This document shows positions 10,001-18,176 of a DNA stretch of 30,079 nt, piece by piece (position 1 is the first letter of the stretch; each line of letters starts with the position of its first letter). The stretch spans positions 1 through 30,079 of the forward strand of contig DQKQ01000137.1 in NCBI GenBank assembly GCA_015660615.1. Direction: 5' to 3'. Below the pieces are notes generated by a model that saw nothing but the letters and a program-made list of their open reading frames with translations, was not told the origin of the DNA and ran no database searches. A program made the position numbers and the translations under genes. Source of the stretch: Flavobacteriales bacterium. Its GTDB lineage: Bacteria > Bacteroidota > Bacteroidia > Flavobacteriales_D > Sanyastnellaceae.

Positions 10001-10066
10001 ACTGCACTTGGATCTCACGATTTAAGTTCCTCAACTTTTAGAGGTTACATTACTATTGTGAGGTAG
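7019..10066 (+). CDS. T9SS type B protein with lamin-tail, chitobiase-type and CotH kinase domains
   Basis: 1015 aa. The signal peptide ends at about residue 20 (LVQGQ). A lamin-tail domain follows immediately (VVINEFSCSN, then DYIEFYNPG, about 20-137). A CHB_HEX_C-like module (EVRYTTDGYAPGPFSTLYTG, about 195-250) precedes a CotH kinase-like domain of about 260-600. The CotH landmarks are YLNGLYWGVYEYREK (near 403) and RWRYALWDMDATFG (near 514), the latter carrying the acidic metal-binding residues. Three divergent beta repeats at about 657-900 each carry a W-x-F-x-x-W motif (for example WEFSHW, WEFDRW). The C-terminus from about 920 (FIPNAFTPDNDGVND, then DGVYMYSV) is a type B (CHU_C) sorting domain. 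Characterised CotH proteins are atypical protein kinases; whether this one phosphorylates a surface protein is inference. Its last 14 bases overlap the convergent gene that ends at 10053. Confidence 0.85.
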   Translation: MRNLLLISGLFFTIHLVQGQVVINEFSCSNYTLGVGGDNEDYIEFYNPGVAPTDIGGYFLSDNPANPDKFEIPAGTFVPAGGYLLVMCSGEGELLPNLYIGGNLNTNFKVNQCEGEAMVFSDPSGAILEEYVFVSNIGTTQADHSWARDNDGGALWSICTNPTPEAANGGDMFSGYATTPVFSDEAGFYAGGLNVAIDVPVGCEVRYTTDGYAPGPFSTLYTGAINVSTTTVLRAISFDLSGVNAPSYIATNTYFTGADSHTISVVSVSGNGQEDGSWPGGWGGGGDEPMHIEFFNANGSFRVEATGDSNEHGNDSNAYGQRGFDYVTRDQMGYDYAIEAQLFAIKDRNKFQRLIFKAAANDNYPFEPGAHIRDAYVHTLSHKADLKLDERTSESCIVYLNGLYWGVYEYREKVDDIDFTTKYYDQPRHFVDFLKTWGGTWEEYGSGNDWYTLVNFVTGQDMTDAANYDYVTTQLHPLSLIDYFVLNSYVVCMDWLNWNTAWWRGRHPDGDAKRWRYALWDMDATFGHYINYTGVPDTGATADPCNPEAMGDVGGQGHIPVLNALLDNETFYATYVNRWADLGNTYFTCDYMHSVLDSMVLVIEPEMPRQCVRWGGNVAGWQFELQELRDFIDDRCESELLSGMEDCYDVTPVTLTLEIVGQGDVQINTVDITPADSPFSGFYFEELPITLTAEENYGVQFLFWEITAGSAPLADPSNIEWEVDLEGDITIVAHFGIPVPPEDITFNVDPAGAGSIVLDGVLITDYPSVQTLTVSGHSMQALPLNQWWEFSHWTSSNDMNAIDPDMNSADANLQVVQPGMVTATFIYIEHTELEVEVRPDGSGAVTVVNIAYVDDYWTSGLVTDGPLIFKASPADQWEFDRWEVLVTDPSPSDRSPSMALNLEGVPYENVVAYFKEVEFRIFIPNAFTPDNDGVNDSFLPLGQGFTSEQYRFTVLNRWGEVVFETTNPDTPWIGQNNLNGGEHFVSDGVYMYSVTALGSHDLSSSTFRGYITIVR

Positions 10067-10496
10067 GATGTTGTTTAAGAATTGCTGTAGTCTTAATTAA
10101 TATTCGAAAACCTAAAATGGCTGAAGGGATATAAATAATTACTTCTGCTATCTTAAACCAAACTGGGTGAGATGTTATCGAAATTAAATTTAGAATTGCT
10201 AAGCTTAGCATAATTGCACCTACTGCAGTTGCTGTTATGGGGCGAGTCTCTCCTGCAAAAAGCGTAGCTATAAATCCCGCGATCATAGTCCCAATCGAGT
10301 GAGCGAAAAGTAAAATTAAGAAAGCGCTAATAGGTAAATTTGAGATAAATGCCGCAAAGGCTTCCACCTCATTCATGTCCGGAACATCTTGGTATATAGA
10401 CAGGTTTTCATGGCCGAGTCTTTCAATAAAAAAGCTCACAAGACCGCCAACTATTATTCCGAGAATTAAGCTAAATATCTTTCTAAGTATTTTCAT
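10053..10496 (-). CDS. Small four-helix integral membrane protein, unknown function
   Basis: 147 aa with four hydrophobic segments, near residues 5-24, 55-80, 88-108 and 115-137. The N-terminus MKILRKIFSLILGIIVGGLV and the central AHSIGTMIAGFIATLFAG pattern recall a family of uncharacterised small membrane proteins common in Flavobacteria, named here only from memory of the pattern. The start at 10496 lies 15 bp after the stop of icmF on the same strand, so read-through from icmF is likely. The 3' end overlaps the convergent gene at 7019-10066 by 14 bp, so no intergenic terminator exists on either strand here. No catalytic motif is visible and I assign no function. Confidence 0.75.
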   Translation of the reverse strand: MKILRKIFSLILGIIVGGLVSFFIERLGHENLSIYQDVPDMNEVEAFAAFISNLPISAFLILLFAHSIGTMIAGFIATLFAGETRPITATAVGAIMLSLAILNLISITSHPVWFKIAEVIIYIPSAILGFRILIKTTAILKQHPTSQ

Positions 10497-10511
10497 GCGT
10501 AAGTAACTTAC

Positions 10512-13500
10512 TTACATATTTCTTCGGTACGCCCCACCAACTTGGAACATAGCATTGGTAATTTCACCTAAAGATGCCACTTTCCCAGCTTCAATAATCT
10601 CCTCAAAGATGTTCCCTCCAGACACAGCGGCGTCCTGGATTTTAGAAATAGCTTCAGTTGCTTTCGATCCAGTTGCTTTGTGTAAGCTCTTCAGGTTGCG
10701 AAGTTGAATTTGTTTTTCTTTTTCTGTTGCACGGATAACTTCTCCAGGAATGATTGTCGGAGAACCATTCTTACTAAGGAACGTATTTACTCCTATTATT
10801 TCATAATCGCCAGAATGTTTAAGCGTCTCGTAATAAAGGCTTTCTTCTTGAATTTTTGATCTTTGGTACATCGTTTCCATCGCGCCTAAAACACCTCCTC
10901 GTTCTGTGATGCGGTCGAACTCTAATAGAACAGCTTCCTCTACAAGGTCAGTGAGTTCTTCCATGATGTAGGATCCTTGCATAGGATTTTCGTTCATAGC
11001 AAGTCCTAACTCCTTGTTGATGATTAACTGAATCGCCATGGCGCGTCTAACTGACCCTTCAGTAGGAGTGGTGATAGCTTCGTCATATGCGTTAGTATGT
11101 AACGAGTTGCAGTTGTCGTAGATCGCGTATAACGCCTGCAATGTGGTACGGATGTCGTTGAAGTCTATTTCCTGTGCGTGCAGTGAGCGCCCTGAAGTTT
11201 GGATGTGGTACTTCATCATCTGCGCTCTTGGCGACGCCTCGTATTTCTCTCTCATAGCTTTCGCCCAAATCTTTCTTGCCACTCTACCGATCACAGCATA
11301 CTCCGGATCGACTCCGTTAGAGAAGAAGAAACTGAGATTAGGCCCGAAAGCATTAATGTCCATTCCTCTGCTTAGGTAATACTCAACATAGGTAAATCCG
11401 TTTGATAAAGTAAAGGCAAGCTGAGTAATAGGGTTTGCTCCGGCTTCTGCAATGTGGTATCCACTTATGGAAACAGAATAAAAATTCCTGACTTTCTGAT
11501 CGATAAAGTACTGCTGTACATCGCCCATCAGTCTTAGGGCGAATTCAGTAGAGAATATACACGTATTCTGAGCTTGGTCTTCCTTGAGAATATCTGCTTG
11601 AACAGTACCTCTGACTGATGTTAATGACTCGGCTTTGAGACGAGCATAGGTTTTCGCATCCAGAATATCATCTCCAGTACATCCAAGGAGCATGAGGCCT
11701 AGTCCGTTATTCCCCTCGGGGAGTTTACCTTCGTATTGAGGGCGTTCTAACCCATTGTCGTCCCATTTGGCTCTAAGTACTTTTTCTACTTTAGAATCTA
11801 AGTTGTTTTCGCGTATGAATTTCTCGCAGGTTTGGTCTATTGCAGCGTTAAGGAAAAAAGCGAGTACCATAGGCGCAGGGCCATTGATGGTCATAGAGAC
11901 ACTTGTCGTGGCCGAACAAAGGTCGAAACCGCTGTACAGCTTTTTCGCATCGTCTAAGCAGCAGATACTCACTCCAGCATTTCCAATTTTACCATATATA
12001 TCAGGACGCTCGGCAGGATCGTTTCCGTATAGAGTCACAGAATCGAAGGCGGTGGAGAGCCTCTTAGCGGGCATACCTAAAGAGACGTAGTGGAATCGCT
12101 TGTTCGTACGTTCCGGTCCACCTTCTCCGGCGAACATTCTCGTGGGATCCTCACCTGTACGTTTGAACGGGTATATCCCTGCAGTGTATGGAAACGATCC
12201 AGGAAGATTTTCTTGTGCAGCGTATTTAACAAGGTCGCTCCAACCCGTGAAAGTGGGGAGGGCTACTTTAGGAATGCTCTTGTTCGAAAGCGAAGTTCGC
12301 TTAGTTGGTATTTGGATTTCTTTTCCTCGTACTTCATAACTAAATACTTCATCAGAGTAACGAGCTTTTAGTGAAGGCCAATCCTCTAGCCATGCAAGCA
12401 TTTTCGAATCCATCTCAAGTCTTACTTCTTCTGCCTTAGCTTCAACGGCAGCTTGAGTCTCAGCGTCGCTAGGAAATTCAGAAGCAGAGTTCTGCAGTGC
12501 TTGAAGGCGACCAGCTACAGCAGCTTGTTTCGCCGCCCACTTGTCATATGCTCTGTTAGCCTCGGCGATCTCACTTAGGTATCTTACTCTAGCGGGAGGG
12601 ATGATGAATATCTTTTCACTTTTTTCAACCGTGCTATAATTTTCTGAAACGCTCGAAAGTTCAGCTCCAGTTTTCTTCACGATCTCTTCCATTAATTTCA
12701 AGTAGAGCTTGTTAGTCCCAGGGTCGTTAAACTGAGATGCGATAGTGCTGATAATAGGTAGTTCTTCATCCTTCGCTTCCCAAAGATCGTGGTTGCGCTT
12801 AAACTGTTTTCGCACATCGCGAATAGCATCCTGCGCCCCTCGTTTGTCCGATTTGTTAATTGCCACTACATCGGCGAAGTCCAGCATGTCAATTTTCTCT
12901 AGCTGGGTAGCGGCACCGAATTCGGGAGTCATTATATAGAGTGCCACATCGCTGTGTTCCATAATCTCAGTATCGCTTTGTCCTATACCTGAAGTTTCTA
13001 AAATAATGAGATCAAACTTAGCAGCCTTCAACACATTTAACGCCTCTGCTACGTGCTTTGATAAAGCTAAATTCGACTGACGAGTCGCTAGAGAGCGCAT
13101 GTACACTCTCTCATTATTAATTGAGTTCATGCGAATTCTGTCACCTAATAAAGCCCCCCCAGTTTTGCGTTTTGAAGGGTCCACAGAAACAAGTGCAATT
13201 CGTTTATCAGGTAAATCTGCAAGAAATCTTCTTACGAGCTCATCGACCATTGATGACTTTCCGGACCCACCGGTTCCGGTGATTCCTAAAACTGGAACAT
13301 CTGGTAATTCAGGATAAATCGCTGTAAATGCCTTAGCAAATGCCTCCGCATCATTTTCCGCTGCAGTGATAGAGCGAGCGATATCTCGTATGTTTCTTTC
13401 ACCTAATCTTTCTAGAGCTCCATCAAGATCAGTTATTGAAGGAACCGTTTTATAATCAGCTCTCTCGACTAAGTCGTTAATCATCCCCTGCAATCCCATT

Positions 13501-13886
13501 TCACGACCATCGTCAGGATGATAAATGCGCTCAATACCATAATTTTGTAGCTCTTCAATCTCCTCTGGAAGTATAGTTCCTCCTCCACCTCCAAAAATCC
13601 TAATGTGTCCTGCTCCACGTTCCTCGAGTAGGTCCTTCATATACTTAAAATATTCATTGTGACCACCCTGATAAGATGTCATCGCAATAGCTTGAGCATC
13701 CTCTTGTATAGCTGTATTCACAACCTCGTCAACGCTCCTATCATGGCCTAAATGAATCACCTCGCAACCAGTGCGCTGTATGATTCTACGCATAATGTTT
13801 ATCGCGGCATCATGCCCGTCAAAAAGGCTGGCAGCGGAAACGATTCTGACTTTGTTTTTAGGCTTGTAAGGCTTTTGAATTTCCAT
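10512..13886 (-). CDS. icmF: Fused isobutyryl-CoA mutase (B12 domain, G-protein chaperone and mutase)
   Basis: 1124 aa in the IcmF order. The N-terminal B12-binding domain has LFDGHD with H25 as the lower cobalt ligand, then SYQGGH and a GGGGG loop near 99-103. A MeaB-like GTPase chaperone follows, with P-loop GTGGSGKSS (about 203-211), ETSGIGQSD and NKSD. The C-terminal TIM-barrel mutase is last (SISGYHIAEAGA, FGPNLSFFFSNG). Substrate-determining positions are F585 (RMFAGEG) and Q773 (QAQNTCIF). In methylmalonyl-CoA mutase these are Tyr and Arg, so interconversion of isobutyryl-CoA and butyryl-CoA is predicted rather than methylmalonyl-CoA chemistry. It is cytoplasmic and probably links branched-chain and short-chain acyl-CoA metabolism. 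The start is fixed by the ATG at 13886 just before the B12 domain. A membrane-protein gene follows after 15 bp. Confidence 0.95.
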   Translation of the reverse strand: MEIQKPYKPKNKVRIVSAASLFDGHDAAINIMRRIIQRTGCEVIHLGHDRSVDEVVNTAIQEDAQAIAMTSYQGGHNEYFKYMKDLLEERGAGHIRIFGGGGGTILPEEIEELQNYGIERIYHPDDGREMGLQGMINDLVERADYKTVPSITDLDGALERLGERNIRDIARSITAAENDAEAFAKAFTAIYPELPDVPVLGITGTGGSGKSSMVDELVRRFLADLPDKRIALVSVDPSKRKTGGALLGDRIRMNSINNERVYMRSLATRQSNLALSKHVAEALNVLKAAKFDLIILETSGIGQSDTEIMEHSDVALYIMTPEFGAATQLEKIDMLDFADVVAINKSDKRGAQDAIRDVRKQFKRNHDLWEAKDEELPIISTIASQFNDPGTNKLYLKLMEEIVKKTGAELSSVSENYSTVEKSEKIFIIPPARVRYLSEIAEANRAYDKWAAKQAAVAGRLQALQNSASEFPSDAETQAAVEAKAEEVRLEMDSKMLAWLEDWPSLKARYSDEVFSYEVRGKEIQIPTKRTSLSNKSIPKVALPTFTGWSDLVKYAAQENLPGSFPYTAGIYPFKRTGEDPTRMFAGEGGPERTNKRFHYVSLGMPAKRLSTAFDSVTLYGNDPAERPDIYGKIGNAGVSICCLDDAKKLYSGFDLCSATTSVSMTINGPAPMVLAFFLNAAIDQTCEKFIRENNLDSKVEKVLRAKWDDNGLERPQYEGKLPEGNNGLGLMLLGCTGDDILDAKTYARLKAESLTSVRGTVQADILKEDQAQNTCIFSTEFALRLMGDVQQYFIDQKVRNFYSVSISGYHIAEAGANPITQLAFTLSNGFTYVEYYLSRGMDINAFGPNLSFFFSNGVDPEYAVIGRVARKIWAKAMREKYEASPRAQMMKYHIQTSGRSLHAQEIDFNDIRTTLQALYAIYDNCNSLHTNAYDEAITTPTEGSVRRAMAIQLIINKELGLAMNENPMQGSYIMEELTDLVEEAVLLEFDRITERGGVLGAMETMYQRSKIQEESLYYETLKHSGDYEIIGVNTFLSKNGSPTIIPGEVIRATEKEKQIQLRNLKSLHKATGSKATEAISKIQDAAVSGGNIFEEIIEAGKVASLGEITNAMFQVGGAYRRNM

Positions 13887-13908
13887 TAGGATTCATCATT
13901 TTCAATCG

Positions 13909-13916
13909 CAAAAATA
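13909..13916 (-). promoter_or_regulatory. Possible -7 box for icmF
   Basis: On the minus strand this reads TATTTTTG, an exact match to the Bacteroidota primary-sigma -7 element TAnnTTTG, 22 nt before the icmF ATG. No TTG lies at the expected -33 distance, so this is only half of a promoter by sequence. Confidence 0.35.
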
Positions 13917-14063
13917 GGCTAAAGCTGATGGGGCACCCTTTTCATTTAAGCTCATTACGAAACTATTTCTTTAGTCTGAGATAAACTTTTTTTAATCTTT
14001 TCACACCAATTCTCACTTTTCACTCGTTTTAATAGCATTAATCCGTTATTTTGCGCTCTTGAA

Positions 14064-14091
14064 TTGAACAGCGTTTTCATTTGTATATTTC
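14064..14091 (+). promoter_or_regulatory. Possible promoter for the adhesin-SprF cassette
   Basis: TTG at 14064-14066 is separated by 17 nt from TATATTTC at 14084-14091, one mismatch from TAnnTTTG. It lies 10 nt before the ATG at 14102. A second box-like stretch, TATTTTG near 14047-14053, is an alternative. The choice between them is open. Confidence 0.3.
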
Positions 14092-14101
14092 TAATACTTG
14101 C

Positions 14102-16507
14102 ATGAATTTTAGATTAATAATTGTACTGCTTTCTATTAGTTTGTCTTCTTCTTCTGTAATGGCTCAGATGACAGGTATAACTATTGATGTGGATACTGCT
14201 TTCTATGGTGTCGACACACCTACCCCTGATGACACGTTTGATATATTAGGCGAGCTTGATGGTTATGTAACGTATAAAGTATACGCTGAGTTTACTAACA
14301 CTACGGATGTGTTGAGTGCAATATATTCAGATGTAACTCAGCCAACAATTCCTGTAGAGATTGTGACTGAATGTGGTTGTTTTGACCCTTTATTCGCAAC
14401 TTTTACAATGGATCCTTCTAATTCAAGCCTTTTTTGGAATGCTTTTCCGTTTTGGGAATATGACTCATATTGGACTATTGGAATGGCAAGTTCTGATGCG
14501 CCTGGTATACTTCCACTTTATGCTGCTACTATTGATGAGGGTACAGAAATATGTTCTGCTTCAATAATTGATGGTGCTATTTTTTCCTTTGGCGTACCAG
14601 AGAATGCTATTGCAGGAGATGATTTACGAGTTCTTATAGCTCAAATCACTACTTGTGGTGATTGGTGTTTCAGTGCTAATTTTCAAGTTTTTATTGAAGG
14701 AAACCAACAGGAAGAGTTAATTCAATACTTCCTTCTTGATGAGCAAATCTGTACTCAGAACCCCTGCGAACCTTATCTTACACAGGATGCAATAGTTACG
14801 GGTGCAGTCCTACCTTGTGCTGGAGGTTCTTCAACTGTAGAAGTTCAGTTCTTAGGACTTGGTGCTTCTGATCTTGCGACATATAGTCTTTTAGATCAAG
14901 GAGGAAATACGATTGTTGATGCTCAAGATAATTCTTCATTCGACGACTTATCGCCTGGAAACTATTCTATGGTCATTATTGATGAATTTTACTGTATTGA
15001 CACGACAGCGTTTGCTGTAACTGCACCTGATCCTATCCTTGCGAATTTCGATCTTGGACCAGATAATGATTGTTTCGGCGCAGGAGACGCAACTGTTTGT
15101 TTGCTAGAAACTCCAATTGGAGGTACAGGTATTTTGACGATTTCTGTTGATGACCCCAGTGGCAATCCTGTTGCTTCTGTTGATGGAGAAGATGAGTGTT
15201 GGACTAACTTAGTTTGCAATGAGGGTATTGGATCTTTTTCTTTTACGATTCAAGACAATGAAGGATGTTCTTTAGATACTGTTATAACCATTAATTGTCC
15301 CCAGCCTATTGAGGCCGTAATTTCAACCGAGCAGATTGATTGTCATGGTAATGCAAACGGAATTATTAGTGCTGAAGCATCTGGTGGATCTGGAGATTTG
15401 TACTTATCAGTTAATACTGATACTCTTCTACTCCCTAATTCATCATCAGATTTAGCACCGGGTATTTACAACGTTCAGATAATTGATTCCTTCGGGTGTT
15501 CTCCAGAAATAGAAATAGTTGAAATTACTGATCCTGAAGCTTTAACGTTGCAAATTGTCTCTGCTGCTCCTATTAGCTGTGGAAGTGATTGTAACGGGGC
15601 TGTTGATCTTTTGTATTTCGGAGGTACTGGAGAGTTGACAGTTCAAATAACTAACTCTATCACCGGTGTAGTATCAGAGTCTTTAGATAGTTTATGTACT
15701 TCCGACTACTTTGCTACTGTTGTTGATGAAAATGGATGTGATAATCAAGTTCCGTTTCTAATTGACGCACCACCACCATTAGAGTTTCTAATTTCACCAT
15801 CTCCTGCAACTTGTACAGGTATGAGTGATGGTTCTGCAGATATTTTCCCAGCCGGTGGGACGGGAGAACTTACTTGGACTGTTGTTGACACACTGGGAAA
15901 CGTAGCTAACTTAAATAACTTAAGTGAGATGACCTACACTGCAATCGTTACCGATGTGTTGGGGTGCGAGATCACAGACACCTTCTCTATTAGTGTTGGT
16001 ATAATTACAGATATGGTTTTAACTACTTTCCCATCTCCTGTTACATGCTGGAATGCGGAAGATGGAACCATTACTGTTTCCATTGACGGTGGTGATTACC
16101 CATTCACCTATTTGTGGAGTGATCCCTATAACCAAACCTCTTCTACTGCTATAGGGCTTACAGAAGATGTATATTCTGTAACAGTAACTGATGCTATAGG
16201 TTGTAACATCACAACCGTGGAGGCGATTACTCACATTGAAGGATGCTTGTTTATAGCCGATGCTATTACTCCGAATGGAGATGGTTACAATGATGAGTGG
16301 ATAGTCGGAGGTCTACTTGATTTCCCTTTGTCAGAAGTTAGAGTTTACAACAGATATGGTCAACTTTTGTTTCACTCAAACGAGGGCGATGTTCATTGGA
16401 ATGGAAGGTTTAACGACCAACGTCTTCCTGTTGCTGACTATTATTACACTATTGTGTTAACCCCATACGACCCGCCAATTACGGGTACAGTATCTCTAAA
16501 GTACTGA
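14102..16507 (+). CDS. SprB-like T9SS type B surface adhesin
   Basis: I take the ATG at 14102 (801 aa) because it opens the signal peptide MNFRLIIVLLSISLSSSSVMA; an in-frame TTG at 14081 adds seven unlikely residues. The N-terminal domain (about 24-215) includes YKVYAEFTNTTDVLSAIYSD and DSYWTIG and is clearly related to the protein at 17488. Several SprB-like repeats follow from about 237 to 700, each with a cysteine start, a GGTGE or GGSGD turn and an ending like YNVQIIDSFGC or YSVTVTDAIGC. The C-terminus (ITPNGDGYNDEW from about 716, then YNRYGQLLF) is a type B (CHU_C) sorting domain. SprB of Flavobacterium johnsoniae is a mobile gliding adhesin; this much smaller protein is probably a surface adhesin, not necessarily motile. 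The sprF-like gene begins 4 bp after its stop. Confidence 0.88.
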   Translation: MNFRLIIVLLSISLSSSSVMAQMTGITIDVDTAFYGVDTPTPDDTFDILGELDGYVTYKVYAEFTNTTDVLSAIYSDVTQPTIPVEIVTECGCFDPLFATFTMDPSNSSLFWNAFPFWEYDSYWTIGMASSDAPGILPLYAATIDEGTEICSASIIDGAIFSFGVPENAIAGDDLRVLIAQITTCGDWCFSANFQVFIEGNQQEELIQYFLLDEQICTQNPCEPYLTQDAIVTGAVLPCAGGSSTVEVQFLGLGASDLATYSLLDQGGNTIVDAQDNSSFDDLSPGNYSMVIIDEFYCIDTTAFAVTAPDPILANFDLGPDNDCFGAGDATVCLLETPIGGTGILTISVDDPSGNPVASVDGEDECWTNLVCNEGIGSFSFTIQDNEGCSLDTVITINCPQPIEAVISTEQIDCHGNANGIISAEASGGSGDLYLSVNTDTLLLPNSSSDLAPGIYNVQIIDSFGCSPEIEIVEITDPEALTLQIVSAAPISCGSDCNGAVDLLYFGGTGELTVQITNSITGVVSESLDSLCTSDYFATVVDENGCDNQVPFLIDAPPPLEFLISPSPATCTGMSDGSADIFPAGGTGELTWTVVDTLGNVANLNNLSEMTYTAIVTDVLGCEITDTFSISVGIITDMVLTTFPSPVTCWNAEDGTITVSIDGGDYPFTYLWSDPYNQTSSTAIGLTEDVYSVTVTDAIGCNITTVEAITHIEGCLFIADAITPNGDGYNDEWIVGGLLDFPLSEVRVYNRYGQLLFHSNEGDVHWNGRFNDQRLPVADYYYTIVLTPYDPPITGTVSLKY

Positions 16508-16511
16508 CGCT

Positions 16512-17468
16512 ATGATAAGATTATTATTTGCTTCGTGCTTGATTTCACTTCTTGCAGCTCCGTTACAAGCCCAACAACGTTTTCGTAGGACATCATTTCC
16601 TGTTAATTCCTTTATCATAAATCCTGCTGTGGCAGGAACGGAGCCAGTAACAGTCTTAGGATCCACTTACAGACATCAGTGGGCCGGATTTGATGGTGCT
16701 CCAACGACTACGATTTTAAGCGCACACTCTTCATTCCCTAACTCCTTGGGAGCGGGAGTAATATTTTACACCGATGATATGGGTGGAGCGGTTTCTCAGA
16801 CAGGTGTTGAGATAGCGGGTGCGTATAAAATTAACCTACCCAATACTGATGCCGTTTCGTTTGGTCTCAGTCTTCAAGGAATTCAGTTTGGATTTGATAG
16901 TAGTGACTTAAATGTTTGGGATCAAGACGATCCTGCTTTAACGGGGGGGATGGAAACTTCCTTTAGTGTAGATGCTTCAACAGGAATGATGGTTTATGGA
17001 ACTGACTACTCTTTCGGCGTGGCAATCTCTAATTTATTTCAAAGCAATGTGAATATTTCAGGTGTAGAAGACGAGTATAATCAGCATATACGTCATTACA
17101 GATTTATGGGAAGCTATACTTCTGATGTATCTTCTAAGGTAGCAGTCCAAACCTCAGGAATGATTCGATTAACAGAAGTGACACCTGCTCAATTAGATTT
17201 TTACTCTAGAGCTATTTATTCTGTTTATCAAGTAGCGTATTGGGGTGGAGCAGGATTAAGAGTTGGAGATGCGATTACTTTTTCTTTAGGAGCTGAATTT
17301 GCAAGCGTGGGGTTATCTTATTCTTATGATATTACAACAGGAGACAACGTGTTAAGTCAACATTCTCATGAGATAAATTTAACCTACATCTTAGCACATA
17401 GAAGAGGATTTGGGAAAAACACTTTAAGTTCAAAGAGAATCCTTGACAGCAAAAGATTAGTTAAATAA
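16512..17468 (+). CDS. PorP/SprF-family outer membrane protein
   Basis: 318 aa. Signal peptide MIRLLFASCLISLLAAPLQA, then QQRFRRTSFPVNSFIINPAVAGTEP, whose N-P-A-x-A-G element marks PorP/SprF proteins. The following R-H-Q-W-x-G-F-x-G-A-P-T-T segment is also characteristic. The remainder alternates short beta strands (GAGVIFYTDDMGG, YSFGVAISNLF, FSLGAEFASVGLSYSYD), consistent with an outer-membrane barrel. In F. johnsoniae SprF is needed for surface delivery of SprB. Members next to a type B cargo gene are thought to serve that cargo, and the 4-bp spacing to the adhesin supports such a pairing. The last 25 residues are basic (KRILDSKRLVK), an extension of unknown meaning. Confidence 0.9.
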   Translation: MIRLLFASCLISLLAAPLQAQQRFRRTSFPVNSFIINPAVAGTEPVTVLGSTYRHQWAGFDGAPTTTILSAHSSFPNSLGAGVIFYTDDMGGAVSQTGVEIAGAYKINLPNTDAVSFGLSLQGIQFGFDSSDLNVWDQDDPALTGGMETSFSVDASTGMMVYGTDYSFGVAISNLFQSNVNISGVEDEYNQHIRHYRFMGSYTSDVSSKVAVQTSGMIRLTEVTPAQLDFYSRAIYSVYQVAYWGGAGLRVGDAITFSLGAEFASVGLSYSYDITTGDNVLSQHSHEINLTYILAHRRGFGKNTLSSKRILDSKRLVK

Positions 17469-17487
17469 TTCAATAAAAATATTTAAT

Positions 17488-18114
17488 ATGAATAAGATTA
17501 CTTTAATAATCACAGCAGCTTTATTTGCTTTGTTGTCTTTACAGAATACTGATGCGAATGCTCAGTTTGTAAGAATTGACGTTGAAGAAATAGATAATGG
17601 GGGAATTGTACCTGGAAAAACATTTAGAGTTTTCGCTGTATTTGAAAATTCAGGGGATATTCTTGATGCTGTTTATGGTGAAGCCAGTGCACCACTCAAG
17701 ATTACATCAACTAAGCCGTTTTATCAACACCCTAAAGGCGGTCCGCTTTCAACAGATATCCAACGTTACGATATGTCTGTTAACCCTGAACTGGCTTTTG
17801 ATAGCTGGGTGACCATTGGGTCTGAAGACAATTACATGAATGCTCTTTCAGGATTTATTATGGAGTTTGGTTCTTTTGAAACAGAAGGTGGTGAAATATC
17901 TACCGATAATGGAGCTTGGTTTGTTACTCCTGATAAGCGTCAAAGTATGGCTCCAAAGTCAAAGAGAATTTTATTAATGCAACTTACTACTGAGGGGAAA
18001 ATTGATGGATTTATCAACCTTCACGGAAGAACAAAAGCTGTTTACGAAGATGAGATTCAAGTTGGAGGAGGAGACCAGATTAAAGTAGAAGGTCTACGCT
18101 TTTTTGCTGAATAG
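17488..18114 (+). CDS. Secreted protein repeating the adhesin's N-terminal domain
   Basis: 208 aa with a signal peptide ending TDANA before QFVRID. There is no T9SS sorting domain. The whole mature part lines up with residues 24-215 of the adhesin at 14102: FRVFAVFENSGDILDAVYG against YKVYAEFTNTTDVLSAIYS, then DSWVTIG against DSYWTIG, then RILLMQLTTEGKIDGFINLHG against RVLIAQITTCGDWCFSANFQVFIEG (in part). The cysteines of the adhesin copy are absent here. The gene lies 19 bp after the SprF-like gene and ends the cassette, just before a tandem repeat and terminator. Similar 'DSWVTIG' segments occur in other Bacteroidota surface proteins, from memory. The role is unknown; a partner, periplasmic subunit or soluble competitor of the adhesin are all possible. 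Confidence 0.8.
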   Translation: MNKITLIITAALFALLSLQNTDANAQFVRIDVEEIDNGGIVPGKTFRVFAVFENSGDILDAVYGEASAPLKITSTKPFYQHPKGGPLSTDIQRYDMSVNPELAFDSWVTIGSEDNYMNALSGFIMEFGSFETEGGEISTDNGAWFVTPDKRQSMAPKSKRILLMQLTTEGKIDGFINLHGRTKAVYEDEIQVGGGDQIKVEGLRFFAE

Positions 18115-18121
18115 TAAAGAG

Positions 18122-18165
18122 TTTACTCTATCGTTTACTCTATCGTTTACTCTATCGTTTACTCT
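18122..18165 (+). repeat. 12-bp tandem repeat, 3.7 copies
   Basis: The unit tttactctatcg occurs at 18122-18133, 18134-18145 and 18146-18157, followed by a partial copy at 18158-18165. It begins 8 bp after the stop codon of the preceding gene. Bases 18113-18118 (AGTAAA) are the reverse complement of the unit's start (TTTACT), so a short hairpin can form with the first copy. It lies in the 3' UTR ahead of the terminator. Confidence 0.95.
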
Positions 18166-18176
18166 TAATGAAATTG

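Noticed and set aside
12090..12371. 93-codon plus-strand frame inside icmF
   Set aside because: Antisense shadow of a strongly supported gene; no independent coding evidence.
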